Assembly (NCBI GenBank): GCA_002869065.1
Contig: PKTR01000001.1
Coordinates: forward strand, 19,118-83,117
DNA from: Hyphomicrobiales bacterium
GTDB taxonomy: Bacteria; Pseudomonadota; Alphaproteobacteria; Rhizobiales; Rhodobiaceae
Length of the DNA stretch: 64,000 nt
Reading direction: 5' to 3'
In this document: piece after piece, positions 52,847 through 62,615 of the stretch
Layout: every line of letters starts with the position of its first letter
Numbering within the stretch: the first letter of the stretch is position 1
The notes under the pieces: generated by a model
Database searches by the model: none
What the model was told of the DNA's origin: nothing
What the model saw: only the letters and a program-made list of their open reading frames with translations
Translations under genes and position numbers: made by a program

Positions 52847-52914
52847 ACTGATTTTGCGGGCGAATCACTCGTTTTCCGCGTGGTACGGGTGGACCTCCGG
52901 TTCTGGAGAATTGC

Positions 52915-55314
52915 ATGGCGCTGACGGGATCTGACGGAACTTTCCTGGCCATTCTGGCGCCGTTTGTCGCCGCAGCCATTGCTCCTTTTGTTCACCGCAT
53001 CGCCGGCCAGGCCGCCGGATGGCTTCTGGCGATTATTCCCGCCGCGGTTTTCGTTCACCTTTTCAGCTATGTCGGCGCCATCGGTCACGGCGAGCGCTTC
53101 GTCATCGGCGTCGACTGGGTGCCGAGCTTCGGCGTGCGCTATTCCTTCTTCATCGACGGCCTGTCGCTGCTCTTCGCGCTGCTGATTTCCGGCATCGGTA
53201 CCTTCATCATCCTCTATTCGGGGGGGTATCTGAAGGGCCACAAGCAGCAGGGGCGGTTCTACTCGTTCATGTTCCTGTTCATGGGCGCGATGCTCGGCCT
53301 CGTGCTCGCCGACAATCTGATGACGCTGTTCATCTACTGGGAGCTGACCTCGATCACGTCGTTCCTGCTGATCGGCTTCGACAACACCCGCGAGGCCTCG
53401 CGCCGCGCCGCGCTGCAGGCGCTGCTGGTCACCGGCGGCGGCGGGCTGTCGCTGCTCGCCGGCTTCCTGCTGATCGCCTCGGCAACAGGGATCGGCGAAA
53501 TGTCGGAGCTGCTGGCGATGCCTGGCGGGCTGCAGGGCAACGCGCTCTATCTGCCGATCTTCCTGCTGATCCTCGGCGGCGCCTTCACCAAGTCGGCGCA
53601 GTTCCCGATGCATTTCTGGTTGCCGAACGCAATGGAGGCGCCGACGCCGGTGTCGGCCTATCTGCACTCCGCCACCATGGTGAAGGCCGGCGTCTATCTG
53701 CTGATGCGCGTCAACCCGCTGCTTGGCGGCACCGAACTTTGGACGACCGTGCTGCCGCTGTTCGGCGGCGCCACGCTGCTGATCGGCACGCTGCTGGCCG
53801 TGCGCCAGACCGATTTGAAGCTGATGCTGGCCTATACGACCGTCGCTTCGCTCGGCCTGCTGGTCATGCTGACCGGCTTCGGCTCGGACAAGGCGATCGA
53901 GGGCGCGGTGCTCTATCTCTTCGCCCACTCCCTGTTCAAGGGCGGCCTCTTCATGGTCGCCGGCACCATCGATCACGAGGCCGGCACCCGCGACATCACC
54001 AGGCTCGGCGGGCTGCGTGGCGCGATGCCGATCACCTTCGCCGCCGCTGCTCTTGCCGCGCTATCGATGTCCGGCCTGCCACCCTTCATCGGCTTCATCG
54101 CAAAGGAAGTGCTCTACGAAGGCATCTGGGCGTCCTACGGCGCCGGTCTCGCGGTCACGATGACAGCGGTTGCCGGCAATGCGCTGATGCTGGTGATCGC
54201 GGCCGCTGTCGCGCTGCGCCCGTTCTTTGGCGAGAAGGTCGAGACCCCGAAACACGCTCATGAAGGCCCGGCGCTGCTCTGGCTCGGGCCCGTTACGCTG
54301 TCACTCGTCGGCCTTGGCTCGGCGCTGTTCGCGCACGCAACCGGCGAGTTCCTCATTGGTCCGATGGCGACCAGCGTACTCGGCAAGGCATCCGCCGTCG
54401 AGTTGCACCTCATACCCGCCCATATCGGCGCGCCGCTGATCCTCTCGGTCATCACGGTCGCGCTCGGCATTATCGTCTATCTCAATCTCGACCGCGCGCG
54501 CGCGGCCATCGCGCGTGTCCTGGAGATCATCGGCTGGGGTCCGGACAAGGGCTTCGACCAATTCGTCCGCCTGATCCTGACTATCGCCGTTCGCCTCGCC
54601 CGCGTGCTGCAGCCGGGCAAGATGAGCTACTACATGGGCGCGACGTTCCTGATCACCGCCGCGACCCTGCTGGTGCCGCCAATCGTCTTTGACCAGTTGC
54701 CGGCCTGGCCTGAAATGCCGGACGTCACACTCGGCACGTTCTACGAATGGTCGATCATCATCATCGCGCTGTTCGGCCTGGCGACGGTTCTGCTCGCCGA
54801 GACACGGCTCGTTGCCATCGTCTCGCTCGGTATCCAGGGCTTCGCCGTTGCCTTGCTTTTCATGCTGTTCGGCGCACCGGACCTGTCGTTCACCCAGTTC
54901 ATGGTCGAGACGCTGTCGGTCGTCATCCTTGCCCTCGTCATGACGCGGCTCGATCTCGGACCCTCGAAGCACCGTCCGGTCGGCGCGATGGTCAAGGATG
55001 TGGCCCTGTCCGTTGCCGTCGGCGTCGGCTTCGGTCTGCTGCTGCTGTCCGTCGTCCAGATGCCGTTCGATGCGACGCTGTCCGAATTCTTCGCCGAAAA
55101 CAGCCGCGTCATCGCGCACGGGCGCAACATCGTCAACGTCATCATCGTTGACTTCCGCGGCCTTGATACGCTGGGCGAAATCGGCGTGGTGATGGTGACC
55201 GGCCTCGCGGTTCTGGCGTTGATCCGAATCCGCACGCGGCCAAAAGCCGAGGACGATGGCGACCTGCCTGCGCAGGCGCTGTCGGCAACCGAAGCTGGGA
55301 GGATTGACCAGTGA
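52915..55314 (+). CDS. mrpA: Na+/H+ antiporter subunit A (MrpA, with MbhD/E-like C-terminus)
   Basis: 799 residues. The NuoL-like core has [18 protein letters not shown], the TM5 Glu in [39 protein letters not shown] (in two pieces) and [15 protein letters not shown]. The C-terminal part carries [19 protein letters not shown] (DUF4040/MbhD) and [19 protein letters not shown] (MbhE-like), i.e. the full MrpA architecture. There is no MrpB fused, because MrpB follows as its own gene. It forms the antiporter complex with B-G. It overlaps mrpB by GTGA. Some Group-2 operons fuse A and B, but this one does not. Confidence 0.93.
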   Translation: MALTGSDGTFLAILAPFVAAAIAPFVHRIAGQAAGWLLAIIPAAVFVHLFSYVGAIGHGERFVIGVDWVPSFGVRYSFFIDGLSLLFALLISGIGTFIILYSGGYLKGHKQQGRFYSFMFLFMGAMLGLVLADNLMTLFIYWELTSITSFLLIGFDNTREASRRAALQALLVTGGGGLSLLAGFLLIASATGIGEMSELLAMPGGLQGNALYLPIFLLILGGAFTKSAQFPMHFWLPNAMEAPTPVSAYLHSATMVKAGVYLLMRVNPLLGGTELWTTVLPLFGGATLLIGTLLAVRQTDLKLMLAYTTVASLGLLVMLTGFGSDKAIEGAVLYLFAHSLFKGGLFMVAGTIDHEAGTRDITRLGGLRGAMPITFAAAALAALSMSGLPPFIGFIAKEVLYEGIWASYGAGLAVTMTAVAGNALMLVIAAAVALRPFFGEKVETPKHAHEGPALLWLGPVTLSLVGLGSALFAHATGEFLIGPMATSVLGKASAVELHLIPAHIGAPLILSVITVALGIIVYLNLDRARAAIARVLEIIGWGPDKGFDQFVRLILTIAVRLARVLQPGKMSYYMGATFLITAATLLVPPIVFDQLPAWPEMPDVTLGTFYEWSIIIIALFGLATVLLAETRLVAIVSLGIQGFAVALLFMLFGAPDLSFTQFMVETLSVVILALVMTRLDLGPSKHRPVGAMVKDVALSVAVGVGFGLLLLSVVQMPFDATLSEFFAENSRVIAHGRNIVNVIIVDFRGLDTLGEIGVVMVTGLAVLALIRIRTRPKAEDDGDLPAQALSATEAGRIDQ

Positions 55315-55730
55315 GTACCGTCATCTTCCGCACCATCGCGCCCTATCTGAGCAGCATCATGGTGCTGTTCTCGATTTTCGTGCTGCTGCGCGGCCACAAC
55401 GAACCGGGCGGCGGTTTCATCGGCGGGCTGATCGCGGCGTCGGCCTTTGCGATTTACGGCATTGCGTGCGGTGTCCAGCCGGTGCGGCGCGCGTTGTTCT
55501 TCCACCCGATGAGCCTGGCAGCCTTCGGCCTCGTGCTGGCAGCACTTGCCGGCATGCCCTCGCTGCTCGCCGGCGTGCCGTTCCTTACCGGTTTGTGGGC
55601 GACGCCGAACGTGCTCGGCATCGAGATCACCGTCTCGACGCCGATGGTTTTCGATATCGGGGTCTATTTCGTCGTCGTCGGCGCGATCACCACGATCGCG
55701 CTCGCGCTTGAAGAAAGGGAGCGGGACTGA
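55311..55730 (+). CDS. mrpB: Na+/H+ antiporter subunit B
   Basis: 139 residues, GTG start in the GTGA overlap with mrpA. It has four hydrophobic segments, with [19 protein letters not shown], the MrpB signature, and [13 protein letters not shown] near the end. It is a subunit of the second, free-standing Mrp operon. Stop and next start overlap (TGATG). Confidence 0.93.
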   Translation: MSTVIFRTIAPYLSSIMVLFSIFVLLRGHNEPGGGFIGGLIAASAFAIYGIACGVQPVRRALFFHPMSLAAFGLVLAALAGMPSLLAGVPFLTGLWATPNVLGIEITVSTPMVFDIGVYFVVVGAITTIALALEERERD

Positions 55731-56107
55731 TGGAAGTAGCGCTTACCTTTCTCGTCACGATCTATTTCATCGCCAGCATCTACCTGATGCTGTCGACCCA
55801 CATCATCCGCATTCTGCTCGGCGTTGCGCTGATCTCCAACGCGGTGAACATGTTGATCTTCACCGCCGGACGGCTTGCCCGCGAGGTGCCGCCGATCATC
55901 GCGCCGGATCGCATGGTGCCCGAAACCGTGACGGCCAATCCGCTGCCGCAGGCGCTGATCCTGACGGCGATCGTGATTTCGTTCTCGTTCTTCGCTTTCC
56001 TGCTCGTGCTCGCCTTCCGCGCCTACCAGGCGCTTGGTACCGATGACGTCGATGAAATGCGCGTCGCCGAGCCGGAGGTCGAGCCGCCGCTACCGATGGG
56101 ATATTGA
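55730..56107 (+). CDS. mrpC: Na+/H+ antiporter subunit C (NuoK-like)
   Basis: 125 residues. ILLGVALISNAVNMLIFTAG with DPLPQALILTAIVIS-like NPLPQALILTAIVIS. Three hydrophobic segments, Asp/Glu-rich tail (DDVDEMRVAEPEVE). It is equivalent to NuoK and shares motifs with the Mbx-type copy at 4884-5375. Confidence 0.93.
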   Translation: MEVALTFLVTIYFIASIYLMLSTHIIRILLGVALISNAVNMLIFTAGRLAREVPPIIAPDRMVPETVTANPLPQALILTAIVISFSFFAFLLVLAFRAYQALGTDDVDEMRVAEPEVEPPLPMGY

Positions 56108-56109
56108 CC

Positions 56110-57696
56110 ATGGCCGCTGAAAGCCACGCCGTCGATGTATCGCACGCCATGGTCACCGAGGCCGTGGCGCTTGGCGATTGGCTGGTCATCCTGCCGATGG
56201 TGATCTGCATCCTCGGCGGCGCCGTAACGCTGATGCTGCGCAAGAAGACGTCGTTTCAGCCCTGGCTCGCGATTTTCCTGTTGACCCTGCTCGTTGCCGT
56301 TGATGTGGGGCTTCTCCTGCGCGTCCTCGAGAAGGGCCCGGTGACGATGGTGATGGGGCGCTGGCTGCCGCCATTCGGCATCGCGTTCACGGTCGATACG
56401 GTTGGCGCGCTGCTGGCGCTGACATCGGCCGTCATCGGCCTGGTTGCCGCCATCTATGCCCGCGCCGACATCGGCACATTGAGCCGCCGCTACGGGTTCT
56501 ATCCGCTGCTGCTGTTGTTGCTCGCGGGCGTCTCGGGCTCGTTCCTGACCGGGGATATCTTCAATCTCTATGTCTGGTTCGAGCTGATGCTGATCTCGTC
56601 CTTCGGGCTGTTGATCCTCGGCAGCTCGCGCATGCAGCTCGACGGTGCGGTCAAATATGCGGTCCTGAATCTGATCGCCACCACCCTGTTCCTGATCGCG
56701 ACCGGTTATCTCTATGGCTTGTTGGGTACCCTCAACATGGCCGATATCACGGTCAAGCTGCGGAGCCTTCCCGACGGCGCCCCGATCGGCACCATCGCAA
56801 CGCTTTACTGCGTCGCCTTTGCCATGAAAGCTGCCGCGTTCCCAACGAATTTCTGGCTTCCGGCCTCCTATCACACGCCACGGATCGTGGTTTCGGCGAT
56901 CTTCGGCGGTCTGCTGACCAAGGTCGGCGTCTACGCCCTGCTGCGCACACTCGTCATGCTGATGCCGGAAAGTCGCGTCGACCTTGCCGGCCTGCTGGTG
57001 TGGATCGCAGCGCTCACCATGTTGAGCGCGGTGCTCGCTGCGCTGGCCCAGTCGGATGTCCGCCGCACGCTCGGCTATCTGGTGATCTCGGGTATCGGCT
57101 CGATGCTGGTCGGCATTGCACTCGGAACTCCCGAGGCCATTGGCGGCACGATCTTTTATGCCATTCATTCCATGCTGGTCATGACCGGGCTCTACCTCGT
57201 CATCGGCATCGTGATCCGCGTCGGCGGCGCGCATGATCTGGCCGGCCTCGGCGGGCTCTATGGCAACCGGCCGTACCTCGCGGCCCTGTTCCTCATTCTC
57301 GCTTTCGCGATCGCTGGCCTTCCGCCGTTCTCCGGTTTCTGGCCGAAAGTCATCCTGGTGCGCGCGTCGCTCGACACGGGCCACACCTGGCTGGCAACCG
57401 CCATCCTCGTCACGGGCTTCCTGACCTCGCTTGCCGTCGGTCGCCTCTGGCTGCACGTATTCTGGCGCGGCGGACCGCTCGGCACGCCGGACGGCGCGCA
57501 GTCCACCATGACGATGTCTATGGCGGGAACGGGCACCAAGCTTTCGGTTTATGTCCCGGTGACAGTATTTGTCGCCGCTGCGGTCGTGATCGGCCTGATG
57601 CCTGAGCCGGTCATGAAAATGGCGATGGACGGGGCCGCCGTCTTCGTCGATCCCACGGCCTATATCGGTTCGGTCTTCCCGGGAGGCGCCCAATGA
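56110..57696 (+). CDS. mrpD: Na+/H+ antiporter subunit D (NuoM/N-like)
   Basis: 528 residues from the ATG at 56110; the TTG two codons earlier overlaps the mrpC stop and is less likely. Polytopic antiporter-like subunit with TGDIFNLYVWFELMLISSFGL (TM5 Glu), AMKAAAFPTNFWLPASYHTP (channel Lys and charged residues) and YLVISGIGSMLVG. It pairs with MrpA as the second channel. It overlaps mrpE by ATGA. Confidence 0.93.
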   Translation: MAAESHAVDVSHAMVTEAVALGDWLVILPMVICILGGAVTLMLRKKTSFQPWLAIFLLTLLVAVDVGLLLRVLEKGPVTMVMGRWLPPFGIAFTVDTVGALLALTSAVIGLVAAIYARADIGTLSRRYGFYPLLLLLLAGVSGSFLTGDIFNLYVWFELMLISSFGLLILGSSRMQLDGAVKYAVLNLIATTLFLIATGYLYGLLGTLNMADITVKLRSLPDGAPIGTIATLYCVAFAMKAAAFPTNFWLPASYHTPRIVVSAIFGGLLTKVGVYALLRTLVMLMPESRVDLAGLLVWIAALTMLSAVLAALAQSDVRRTLGYLVISGIGSMLVGIALGTPEAIGGTIFYAIHSMLVMTGLYLVIGIVIRVGGAHDLAGLGGLYGNRPYLAALFLILAFAIAGLPPFSGFWPKVILVRASLDTGHTWLATAILVTGFLTSLAVGRLWLHVFWRGGPLGTPDGAQSTMTMSMAGTGTKLSVYVPVTVFVAAAVVIGLMPEPVMKMAMDGAAVFVDPTAYIGSVFPGGAQ

Positions 57697-58169
57697 CGAC
57701 GCTCTATCTCGTCAATATCATTCTCGCGATCACCTGGGCGGCGATCACAGCGAATTTCTCGCTGCTCAACCTGGTCTTCGGCTTTCTCCTCGGCTCGTTC
57801 GCCCTCTACATCATCCGCGAGCAGGTGGGCACCAGCGGCTACTTCCGCCGTTCCTACCGCCTCGTCAGCCTTGGCGTGCTGTTCTTCTATGAACTCGTGC
57901 TCTCCGCGGTTCGCGTCGCCCGGATCGTGCTGACCCCGAAAATCGACCTGCATCCCGGTATCATTGCCTATCCGCTGACGGTCGACCGCGATTTCGAGAT
58001 CACGTTGCTCGCCAACTTGATCACCCTGACGCCGGGGACGCTCAGCGTCGACGTCTCGGATGATCGCAAGACGCTTTACGTCCACTGCATCGACGTCCCC
58101 GACGTGGAGGCCGAAATCACCGGCATCCGCAACGGCTTCGAGCGCAAGATCCTGGAGGCCTTCCGATGA
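57693..58169 (+). CDS. mrpE: Na+/H+ antiporter subunit E
   Basis: 158 residues, the normal MrpE length. [17 protein letters not shown] near the N-terminus and [19 protein letters not shown], the family motif; the C-terminal soluble part ends [13 protein letters not shown]. Compare the longer E-like subunit at 2755-3324. It overlaps both neighbours by ATGA. Confidence 0.93.
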   Translation: MTTLYLVNIILAITWAAITANFSLLNLVFGFLLGSFALYIIREQVGTSGYFRRSYRLVSLGVLFFYELVLSAVRVARIVLTPKIDLHPGIIAYPLTVDRDFEITLLANLITLTPGTLSVDVSDDRKTLYVHCIDVPDVEAEITGIRNGFERKILEAFR

Positions 58170-58495
58170 CTGCCGCTGCGTTCCTCCAGGCCTGCGTGCT
58201 GTTTTCGCTCGCCGTTCTGGCACTGTCCTTCGTGCTGATCGTGGTACGGATCTTCCGTGGCCCAACCCTGCCGGATCGCATTCTCGCGCTCGATATGCTG
58301 GTTGCCGTCGGTATCGGCTTCATCGCGGTGATCGGTGTGAAGACCGGCTATTTCCTCTATCTCGATATCGCCATTGCCCTCGGTCTTGTCGGATTCCTGG
58401 CGACTGTCGCGTTTGCCCGTTTCGTCCTCAATCGCGGACGAGCCGGTGAGGACGGCACAGCGGATGCGGCGCCGGCCAAGGCGGAGGAAGCGTAA
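58166..58495 (+). CDS. mrpF: Na+/H+ antiporter subunit F
   Basis: 109 residues, three hydrophobic segments, [19 protein letters not shown] central loop, and a polar Ala/Glu-rich tail. It matches the F-like subunit at 3321-3596 over the first 90 residues. The stop TAATG gives the start of mrpG. Confidence 0.92.
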   Translation: MTAAAFLQACVLFSLAVLALSFVLIVVRIFRGPTLPDRILALDMLVAVGIGFIAVIGVKTGYFLYLDIAIALGLVGFLATVAFARFVLNRGRAGEDGTADAAPAKAEEA

Positions 58496-58839
58496 TGGAA
58501 GCGTTCATCCAGATTATCGTCGGCGTCATGATCGTGGTCGGCGCGTTCTTCGCGCTCGTCGCATCCATCGGCCTGTTGCGGCTGGAAGACGTTTACATGC
58601 GCATGCACGCCGCCAGTAAGGCCGGAACCCTCGGCTCCGGTGTTATGCTTCTCGCACTTGCGCTCTATGCGCAGGAACTCGATGTCGTCTCCCGCGCCAT
58701 TGCCGGCGTGGTGTTTTTCCTGCTGACGACACCGGTTTCGACGCATCTGCTGGCGCGCGCCGCCTACATGGTCGGCTACAAGCCTTCCGAGAACACGCGC
58801 ATCGATGCGCTAAAAGACACCCTTGAGAAGACGAATTAG
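58495..58839 (+). CDS. mrpG: Na+/H+ antiporter subunit G
   Basis: 114 residues, SIGLLRLEDVYMRMHAASKAGTLGS, the MrpG motif, and TTPVSTHLLARAAY in the last third. It completes mrpABCDEFG, all joined by 1-4 nt overlaps except C-D (2-nt gap). The complex expels Na+ (or K+) in exchange for H+ and supports alkali and salt tolerance. Confidence 0.92.
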   Translation: MEAFIQIIVGVMIVVGAFFALVASIGLLRLEDVYMRMHAASKAGTLGSGVMLLALALYAQELDVVSRAIAGVVFFLLTTPVSTHLLARAAYMVGYKPSENTRIDALKDTLEKTN

Positions 58840-59197
58840 TCCGCTTGGCAGATCGCCTGTCGGCGGGTTGAATCGTCGCTGCACGCGGTGTTCGATGCCG
58901 GATGCCTCATGCAACCTTCCCAAAGGTGACAGTTCCCGACATATTGTCGCATAGAAAAAAGTCAAAACTGCTCGTTTTTTCCTCATCCCGATAGTTTTAA
59001 CCTATTTGCTTGAAGAAAGCGGCATCTTCACTTGTGTTCTTTTATTTTTCGAATATACATTGACCCAAGCCGAGAGTGGGTCCTTGCAGAGCGTTTAGTT
59101 CGCGTTTCCATACTTGTGAGCTCGGCAGAATCCGACGGTCTGTCCGTCACATTCAACAATTGATATCTGCGTAGATAACGCAAAGAATGGAAGAAAG
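58840..59197. other. AT-rich leader of mucR
   Basis: About 360 nt with no gene. The middle (58950-59060) is rich in T-tracts (CGTTTTTTCC, TTTTATTTTTC), as expected for a MucR self-binding region. An inverted repeat GACCCA-N9-TGGGTC lies at 59062-59082, about 115 nt before the ATG. Confidence 0.5.
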
Positions 59198-59614
59198 ATG
59201 AGTGAAGAAGCTATTGGAGCCAACCTTATCGACCTGACGGCGGACATTATTTCTGCATATGTCAGCAACAATACGGTTGCAGCTTCCGAGGTGCCGGGCA
59301 TGATTTCGGAAGTTTACTCGGCGCTCCAGAAAACGCGGGACGGGATGGCTGAGCCGGAGCCGGAACCGCTTCGTCCTGCTGTTGCGATCAAGAAGTCCGT
59401 TACGCCGGACTACATCATCTGCTTGGAAGACGGCAAGAAGTTCAAATCGCTGAAGCGTCACCTGCGGACCCATTACGATATGACGCCCGAGGAATACCGG
59501 GAAAAGTGGGGTTTGCCGGCCGATTATCCGATGGTGGCGCCGAGCTATGCGGCTGCCCGTTCCGACCTGGCCAAGAAAATGGGCCTCGGCCAGCAGCGTC
59601 GCCGCTCCAAGTAA
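59198..59614 (+). CDS. mucR: MucR/Ros-family zinc-finger transcriptional regulator
   Basis: 138 residues. The Ros/MucR zinc finger has C75, D78, H88 and H92 in ICLEDGKKFKSLKRHLRTHY, the Cys-Asp-His-His ligand set described for Ros. The N-terminal helices (about 8-48) form the oligomerisation region and the basic tail ends GQQRRRSK. AAGAAAG precedes the ATG. MucR proteins are H-NS-like global regulators of exopolysaccharide, motility and cell cycle in Rhizobiales, binding AT-rich DNA and their own promoters. Confidence 0.93.
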   Translation: MSEEAIGANLIDLTADIISAYVSNNTVAASEVPGMISEVYSALQKTRDGMAEPEPEPLRPAVAIKKSVTPDYIICLEDGKKFKSLKRHLRTHYDMTPEEYREKWGLPADYPMVAPSYAAARSDLAKKMGLGQQRRRSK

Positions 59615-59645
59615 TAGTCCGCTAGAAACAGTAATCCTGTTTGAT

Positions 59646-59677
59646 GCGCCGCGGGGGTCTCTTGGCCTCCGCGGCGC
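59646..59677 (+). terminator. mucR terminator
   Basis: A 12-bp stem (59646-59657 with 59666-59677, one G-T pair) is followed by TTCTGTTT. It is GC-rich and 32 nt after the mucR stop. Confidence 0.7.
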
Positions 59678-59777
59678 TTCTGTTTCCGGTTGCATATCAT
59701 TGGAAACAGGTATTTAGAAGGTGGGAAAAGGGGGGCGGTTTCTCCCTCCTTATGGATCGCGCCGGTCCAAAGGGCGC

Positions 59778-60068
59778 TCACCCGCCTGCCAGCGTGTCGT
59801 ACTCCGCGGCGTAGGCCTGCTGAAGCGCGATATGCCGGGTTAGGCTGTAGCTCCAGTGCCCTTCAGAGCCGCGCTTTCGCTCCGCCAGCAGTGCGGCCGC
59901 AATGCGTCGGACGATGGTTTCCGTCGTCTCCGCCGAAAAATCCCGCAATTCATAGTCGGTTACCTGAACGATGCCAGGCAGATGCCGGGCCCTGCGATAG
60001 GATGTGACCGTTTTGCCAGGCGCTAACGCACGCGCCGTAGCGGCCAGCTCTTCGAGGCGGGTTCCCAT
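59778..60068 (-). CDS. conserved hypothetical small protein
   Basis: 96 residues, with AGGAG 5-6 nt before the ATG. It has no signal or membrane segment. The central part LPGIVQVTDYELRDFSAETTETIVRRIAA is followed by a HWSYSLTRHIALQQAYAAE helix-like end. I do not recognise the family. Codon use is like its neighbours. Confidence 0.6.
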   Translation of the reverse strand: MGTRLEELAATARALAPGKTVTSYRRARHLPGIVQVTDYELRDFSAETTETIVRRIAAALLAERKRGSEGHWSYSLTRHIALQQAYAAEYDTLAGG

Positions 60069-60591
60069 ATTCTCCTACGTCATCTCGTCTCCTCCGCTCA
60101 CGAGAATACCGCCGGTGGGACGCGCGGGGATTTGACCCGCCTTGCCACGCATCGCGATTCCGCTGGCGGCGCCGGGAACGGGGAGGGGCGACTCGCGTTC
60201 GGAAAATGCGCGCCGGGCTCAAAACGGCATCCAATTGAACCCTTTTTGAGTGGCCAACGGGCTGGTTGCGCGTCTCGCTGACGCCGGCGTGTCTCGGCGG
60301 GCGGCCCCACTGGCGACACGGATGGCGATGGTTTGAAAATCGGTTCGCTGGAGCCGCGCACAGCGAAGTTACCATCGATGCGTATTTCGTAATCCCCGCC
60401 AGACCGGCTGCGTTGGCACATTTCTAAGGCTGCGAATGGCCCGGTTCGCTGGAAAGTCGGGTGCCGGTTTCATTGTGACGCAGGGGCATTTTTATCCCCG
60501 CCATGGTTGTAACGCGTATTTCTGGAATAGGAAAGAAAACCTAAAACGGTGAATTTCGCGTTTGCAACGACAAAAAAAAGGGGCGTCCCAC
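60069..60591. other. non-coding stretch between small hypothetical gene and DnaA-HTH gene
   Basis: 523 nt. One minus-strand frame (60098-60421) is open but Pro/Arg/Ser-rich with no ribosome site, so I do not call it. I see no tRNA or hairpin with a T-tract. The last 60 nt before 60592 are A-rich and likely hold the promoter of the DnaA-HTH gene. Confidence 0.5.
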
Positions 60592-61008
60592 ATGCAATGC
60601 CACAGCAGTTCGCCGGTCCCGCCGGGGCCGGTTTCAGACAAAGCAATCCGGATGGGGTTCGAGGCCGACGAACTTGATCGGGCAGCTGGGTGTCAGTTTC
60701 TCATCGCGACCATTGCCATGGTGTTTCATGTTTCGGTCGCAGAGTTGCAGGGACCGACGCGAGGGCGTGCTGCCGTCGCATTTGCCCGTCAGGTTGCGAT
60801 GTATACGGCCCATGTGGCACTTGGGCTTTCGCTGACTGATGTCGGCCGCCAGTTCGGGCGCGATCGCACCACCGCCGCCCACGCGTGCCGCATCATCGAG
60901 GATTGCCGCGACGATCCGCGCGTCGACCGGGCGCTGTCGGCAATCGAGACATCCCTGTCGGTCTGGCGTGACGACACGATCCGCGAACTCGGGCGGTGCC
61001 TGGGATGA
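60592..61008 (+). CDS. solitary DnaA C-terminal-type HTH protein
   Basis: 138 residues from the ATG at 60592 (GGGG 9-13 nt upstream); a TTG at 60562 is possible. The DnaA domain IV-like part (about 50-110) reads GPTRGRAAVAFARQVAMYTA and LGLSLTDVGRQFGRDRTTAAH then ACRIIEDC, the DnaA DNA-binding helix-turn-helix and signature region (DRTT.x H). There is no AAA+ domain. Such short DnaA-HTH proteins are widespread in Rhizobiales, with unknown role. Translationally coupled to the next gene (ATGA). Confidence 0.87.
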   Translation: MQCHSSSPVPPGPVSDKAIRMGFEADELDRAAGCQFLIATIAMVFHVSVAELQGPTRGRAAVAFARQVAMYTAHVALGLSLTDVGRQFGRDRTTAAHACRIIEDCRDDPRVDRALSAIETSLSVWRDDTIRELGRCLG

Positions 61009-61895
61009 GCGGCCGGGAAACACACAAGGCGGATGCCGCGGAGGCTGCGAGGCTTCGCATTCGTGTCGGGCGCTTTCTCGCCTGCGGAGCAGCGCGTTGC
61101 GATGCCGGAGATACGCGGGACCTGAAGGTTCTTGTGCCTGAAGAGGGGATCTCGCGTCGATCGCTCCGCGTTGCGGCCGCCGCCATCAAACGCATGCAGG
61201 CGGACGGGATCGTTGCCGTATCCCGAATCGCCGAAGCCGGTCCGCATGACAAAGCGCCGACCGGCAGTGAGATTGTCTCGCTGACACGGGAAGGTCGCGC
61301 CTGGCTCCGCCGTACCCTTTCTGCCGGCGACGATGCCTTCCGCCGGCAGCACGGCTCCATTGCCGAAAGGCGTATTGAGCTTGGTGACGGCACGGCGGAC
61401 ACCTGTCTGGTCGATGATGCGGAAAGTCCGCTCGCCTGGCTTTACCGGCGGCGCAGCCGCGACGGCAGGAAATTGTTGGATGATGCGCAGTTCAATGCCG
61501 GTGAGCGTTTGCGGCATGACTTCACCCGCGGCCAGCTGATGCCGCGCATCACCGCGAACTGGAATGCCGACATCAATCAGGGGCGTCGGCGGTCGGGCGA
61601 GGCCGGCGGGTCGTCGGATCTCACCGATGCCGCGTTGGCCGCGCGTGTGCATGTGGAAAAGGCACTCGATGCGGTCGGGCCGGAACTGTCCGGTGTGTTG
61701 ATCGATGTCTGCTGTTTTTTGAAAGGACTGGCCGAGGTCGAAAAGGAACGCCAGTGGCCGGCAAGGTCGGCCAAGGTCATTCTCGTCCTCGGGCTGACGC
61801 GCCTCGCCCGGCATTATGGTTATGGCGGCGACTTTGCGAACCGAAAAGGGTCGGTTCGTCATTGGGGCGCGACGGACTACCGTCCGACTCTTTAA
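61005..61895 (+). CDS. DUF6456-like helical protein
   Basis: 296 residues from the ATG at 61005, which overlaps the stop of the DnaA-HTH gene. It opens with a helical region (ISRRSLRVAAAAIKRMQADGIV, winged-helix-like) and a C-terminal block (VCCFLKGLAEVEKERQWPARSAK, VILVLGLTRLARHYGYGG) typical of DUF6456 proteins that follow DnaA-HTH genes in Rhizobiales. The fixed pairing suggests a shared role in DNA binding or chromosome control (inference). It is convergent with sufE. Confidence 0.8.
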   Translation: MSGRETHKADAAEAARLRIRVGRFLACGAARCDAGDTRDLKVLVPEEGISRRSLRVAAAAIKRMQADGIVAVSRIAEAGPHDKAPTGSEIVSLTREGRAWLRRTLSAGDDAFRRQHGSIAERRIELGDGTADTCLVDDAESPLAWLYRRRSRDGRKLLDDAQFNAGERLRHDFTRGQLMPRITANWNADINQGRRRSGEAGGSSDLTDAALAARVHVEKALDAVGPELSGVLIDVCCFLKGLAEVEKERQWPARSAKVILVLGLTRLARHYGYGGDFANRKGSVRHWGATDYRPTL

Positions 61896-61914
61896 GAGGG
61901 AGAGGAACAGCGCT

Positions 61915-62334
61915 CTAAGCAGCGCGCGCCCGCTCCGCATCTGCGCGAACCCGCTGGATCATCGCCTTCAGCCCGTTCGCGCGCTGCGGCGTGAGATGAT
62001 CCTCAAGGCCGAGGGTGCGGAACGTGCCTTCCAGGTCGAGCGCGCGCAGCTCGGCTGCCGTCTTTCCCGAGCACATCGCGATGAGGATCGCCAGAAGTCC
62101 GCGCACGATATGCGCATCGCTGTCGCCAATGAAGGTCAGAGTGGCCGAGTCGCCGCTGCCGTCGATCGACGTCGAAAGCCAGACCTGACTGACGCAGCCA
62201 AGCACCTTGTTGGTGTCGGTGCGCTCGGTTTCCGGCAACGGTTCGATGTCCCGGCCCAGCTCGACGAGATAGCGGTAGCGGTCGTCCCATTCCTCGAGGA
62301 AAGAAAAATTGTCGAGAATCTCGTCGATATCCAT
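61915..62334 (-). CDS. sufE: SufE Fe-S assembly sulfur acceptor
   Basis: 139 residues from the ATG at 62334 (the GTG at 62364 would add 10). The family block MDIDEILDNFSFLEEWDDRY and RYRYLVELG, then VLGCVSQVW with the acceptor Cys47, and SDAHIVRGLLAILIAMCSGKTA. SufE takes persulfide from the SufS cysteine desulfurase and passes it to the SufBCD scaffold. No suf operon is in the window, so it is a stand-alone gene. Confidence 0.92.
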   Translation of the reverse strand: MDIDEILDNFSFLEEWDDRYRYLVELGRDIEPLPETERTDTNKVLGCVSQVWLSTSIDGSGDSATLTFIGDSDAHIVRGLLAILIAMCSGKTAAELRALDLEGTFRTLGLEDHLTPQRANGLKAMIQRVRADAERARAA

Positions 62335-62420
62335 CACGCGTCCCGCTTCATGCTCGTTGTTCACGGGCAGATATAGTTCGATCGGTGCACGAGGGAAACC
62401 GCAGGGACTGTGCGGCGAAA

Positions 62421-62464
62421 AGAAAAAACGCCGCGAACGAAAAGGGCAGTATTCGTTCGCGGCG
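62421..62464 (-). terminator. terminator downstream of the DUF5330 gene
   Basis: On the minus strand CGCCGCGAACGA and TCGTTCGCGGCG form a 12-bp stem (12-nt loop), followed by TTTTTTCTTTT. It is about 150 nt after the DUF5330 stop and upstream of sufE. Confidence 0.8.
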
Positions 62465-62615
62465 CCGATGGATCAGTGTCCATCGAAAAGTGGTCAGGCT
62501 CTCGAAACCGCGTTCAGCGATTGTTGGCGACGCGTGGCATGAGCGTGGTGCTCATTGCTTCGCAGGGTGGCGATACGGACGCGTCGGGCAGACGTCCGTT
62601 CGCCGGAAACAGGGG

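Noticed and set aside
60098..60421. 107-residue minus-strand frame
   Set aside because: Pro/Arg/Ser-rich, no ribosome site, no domain.
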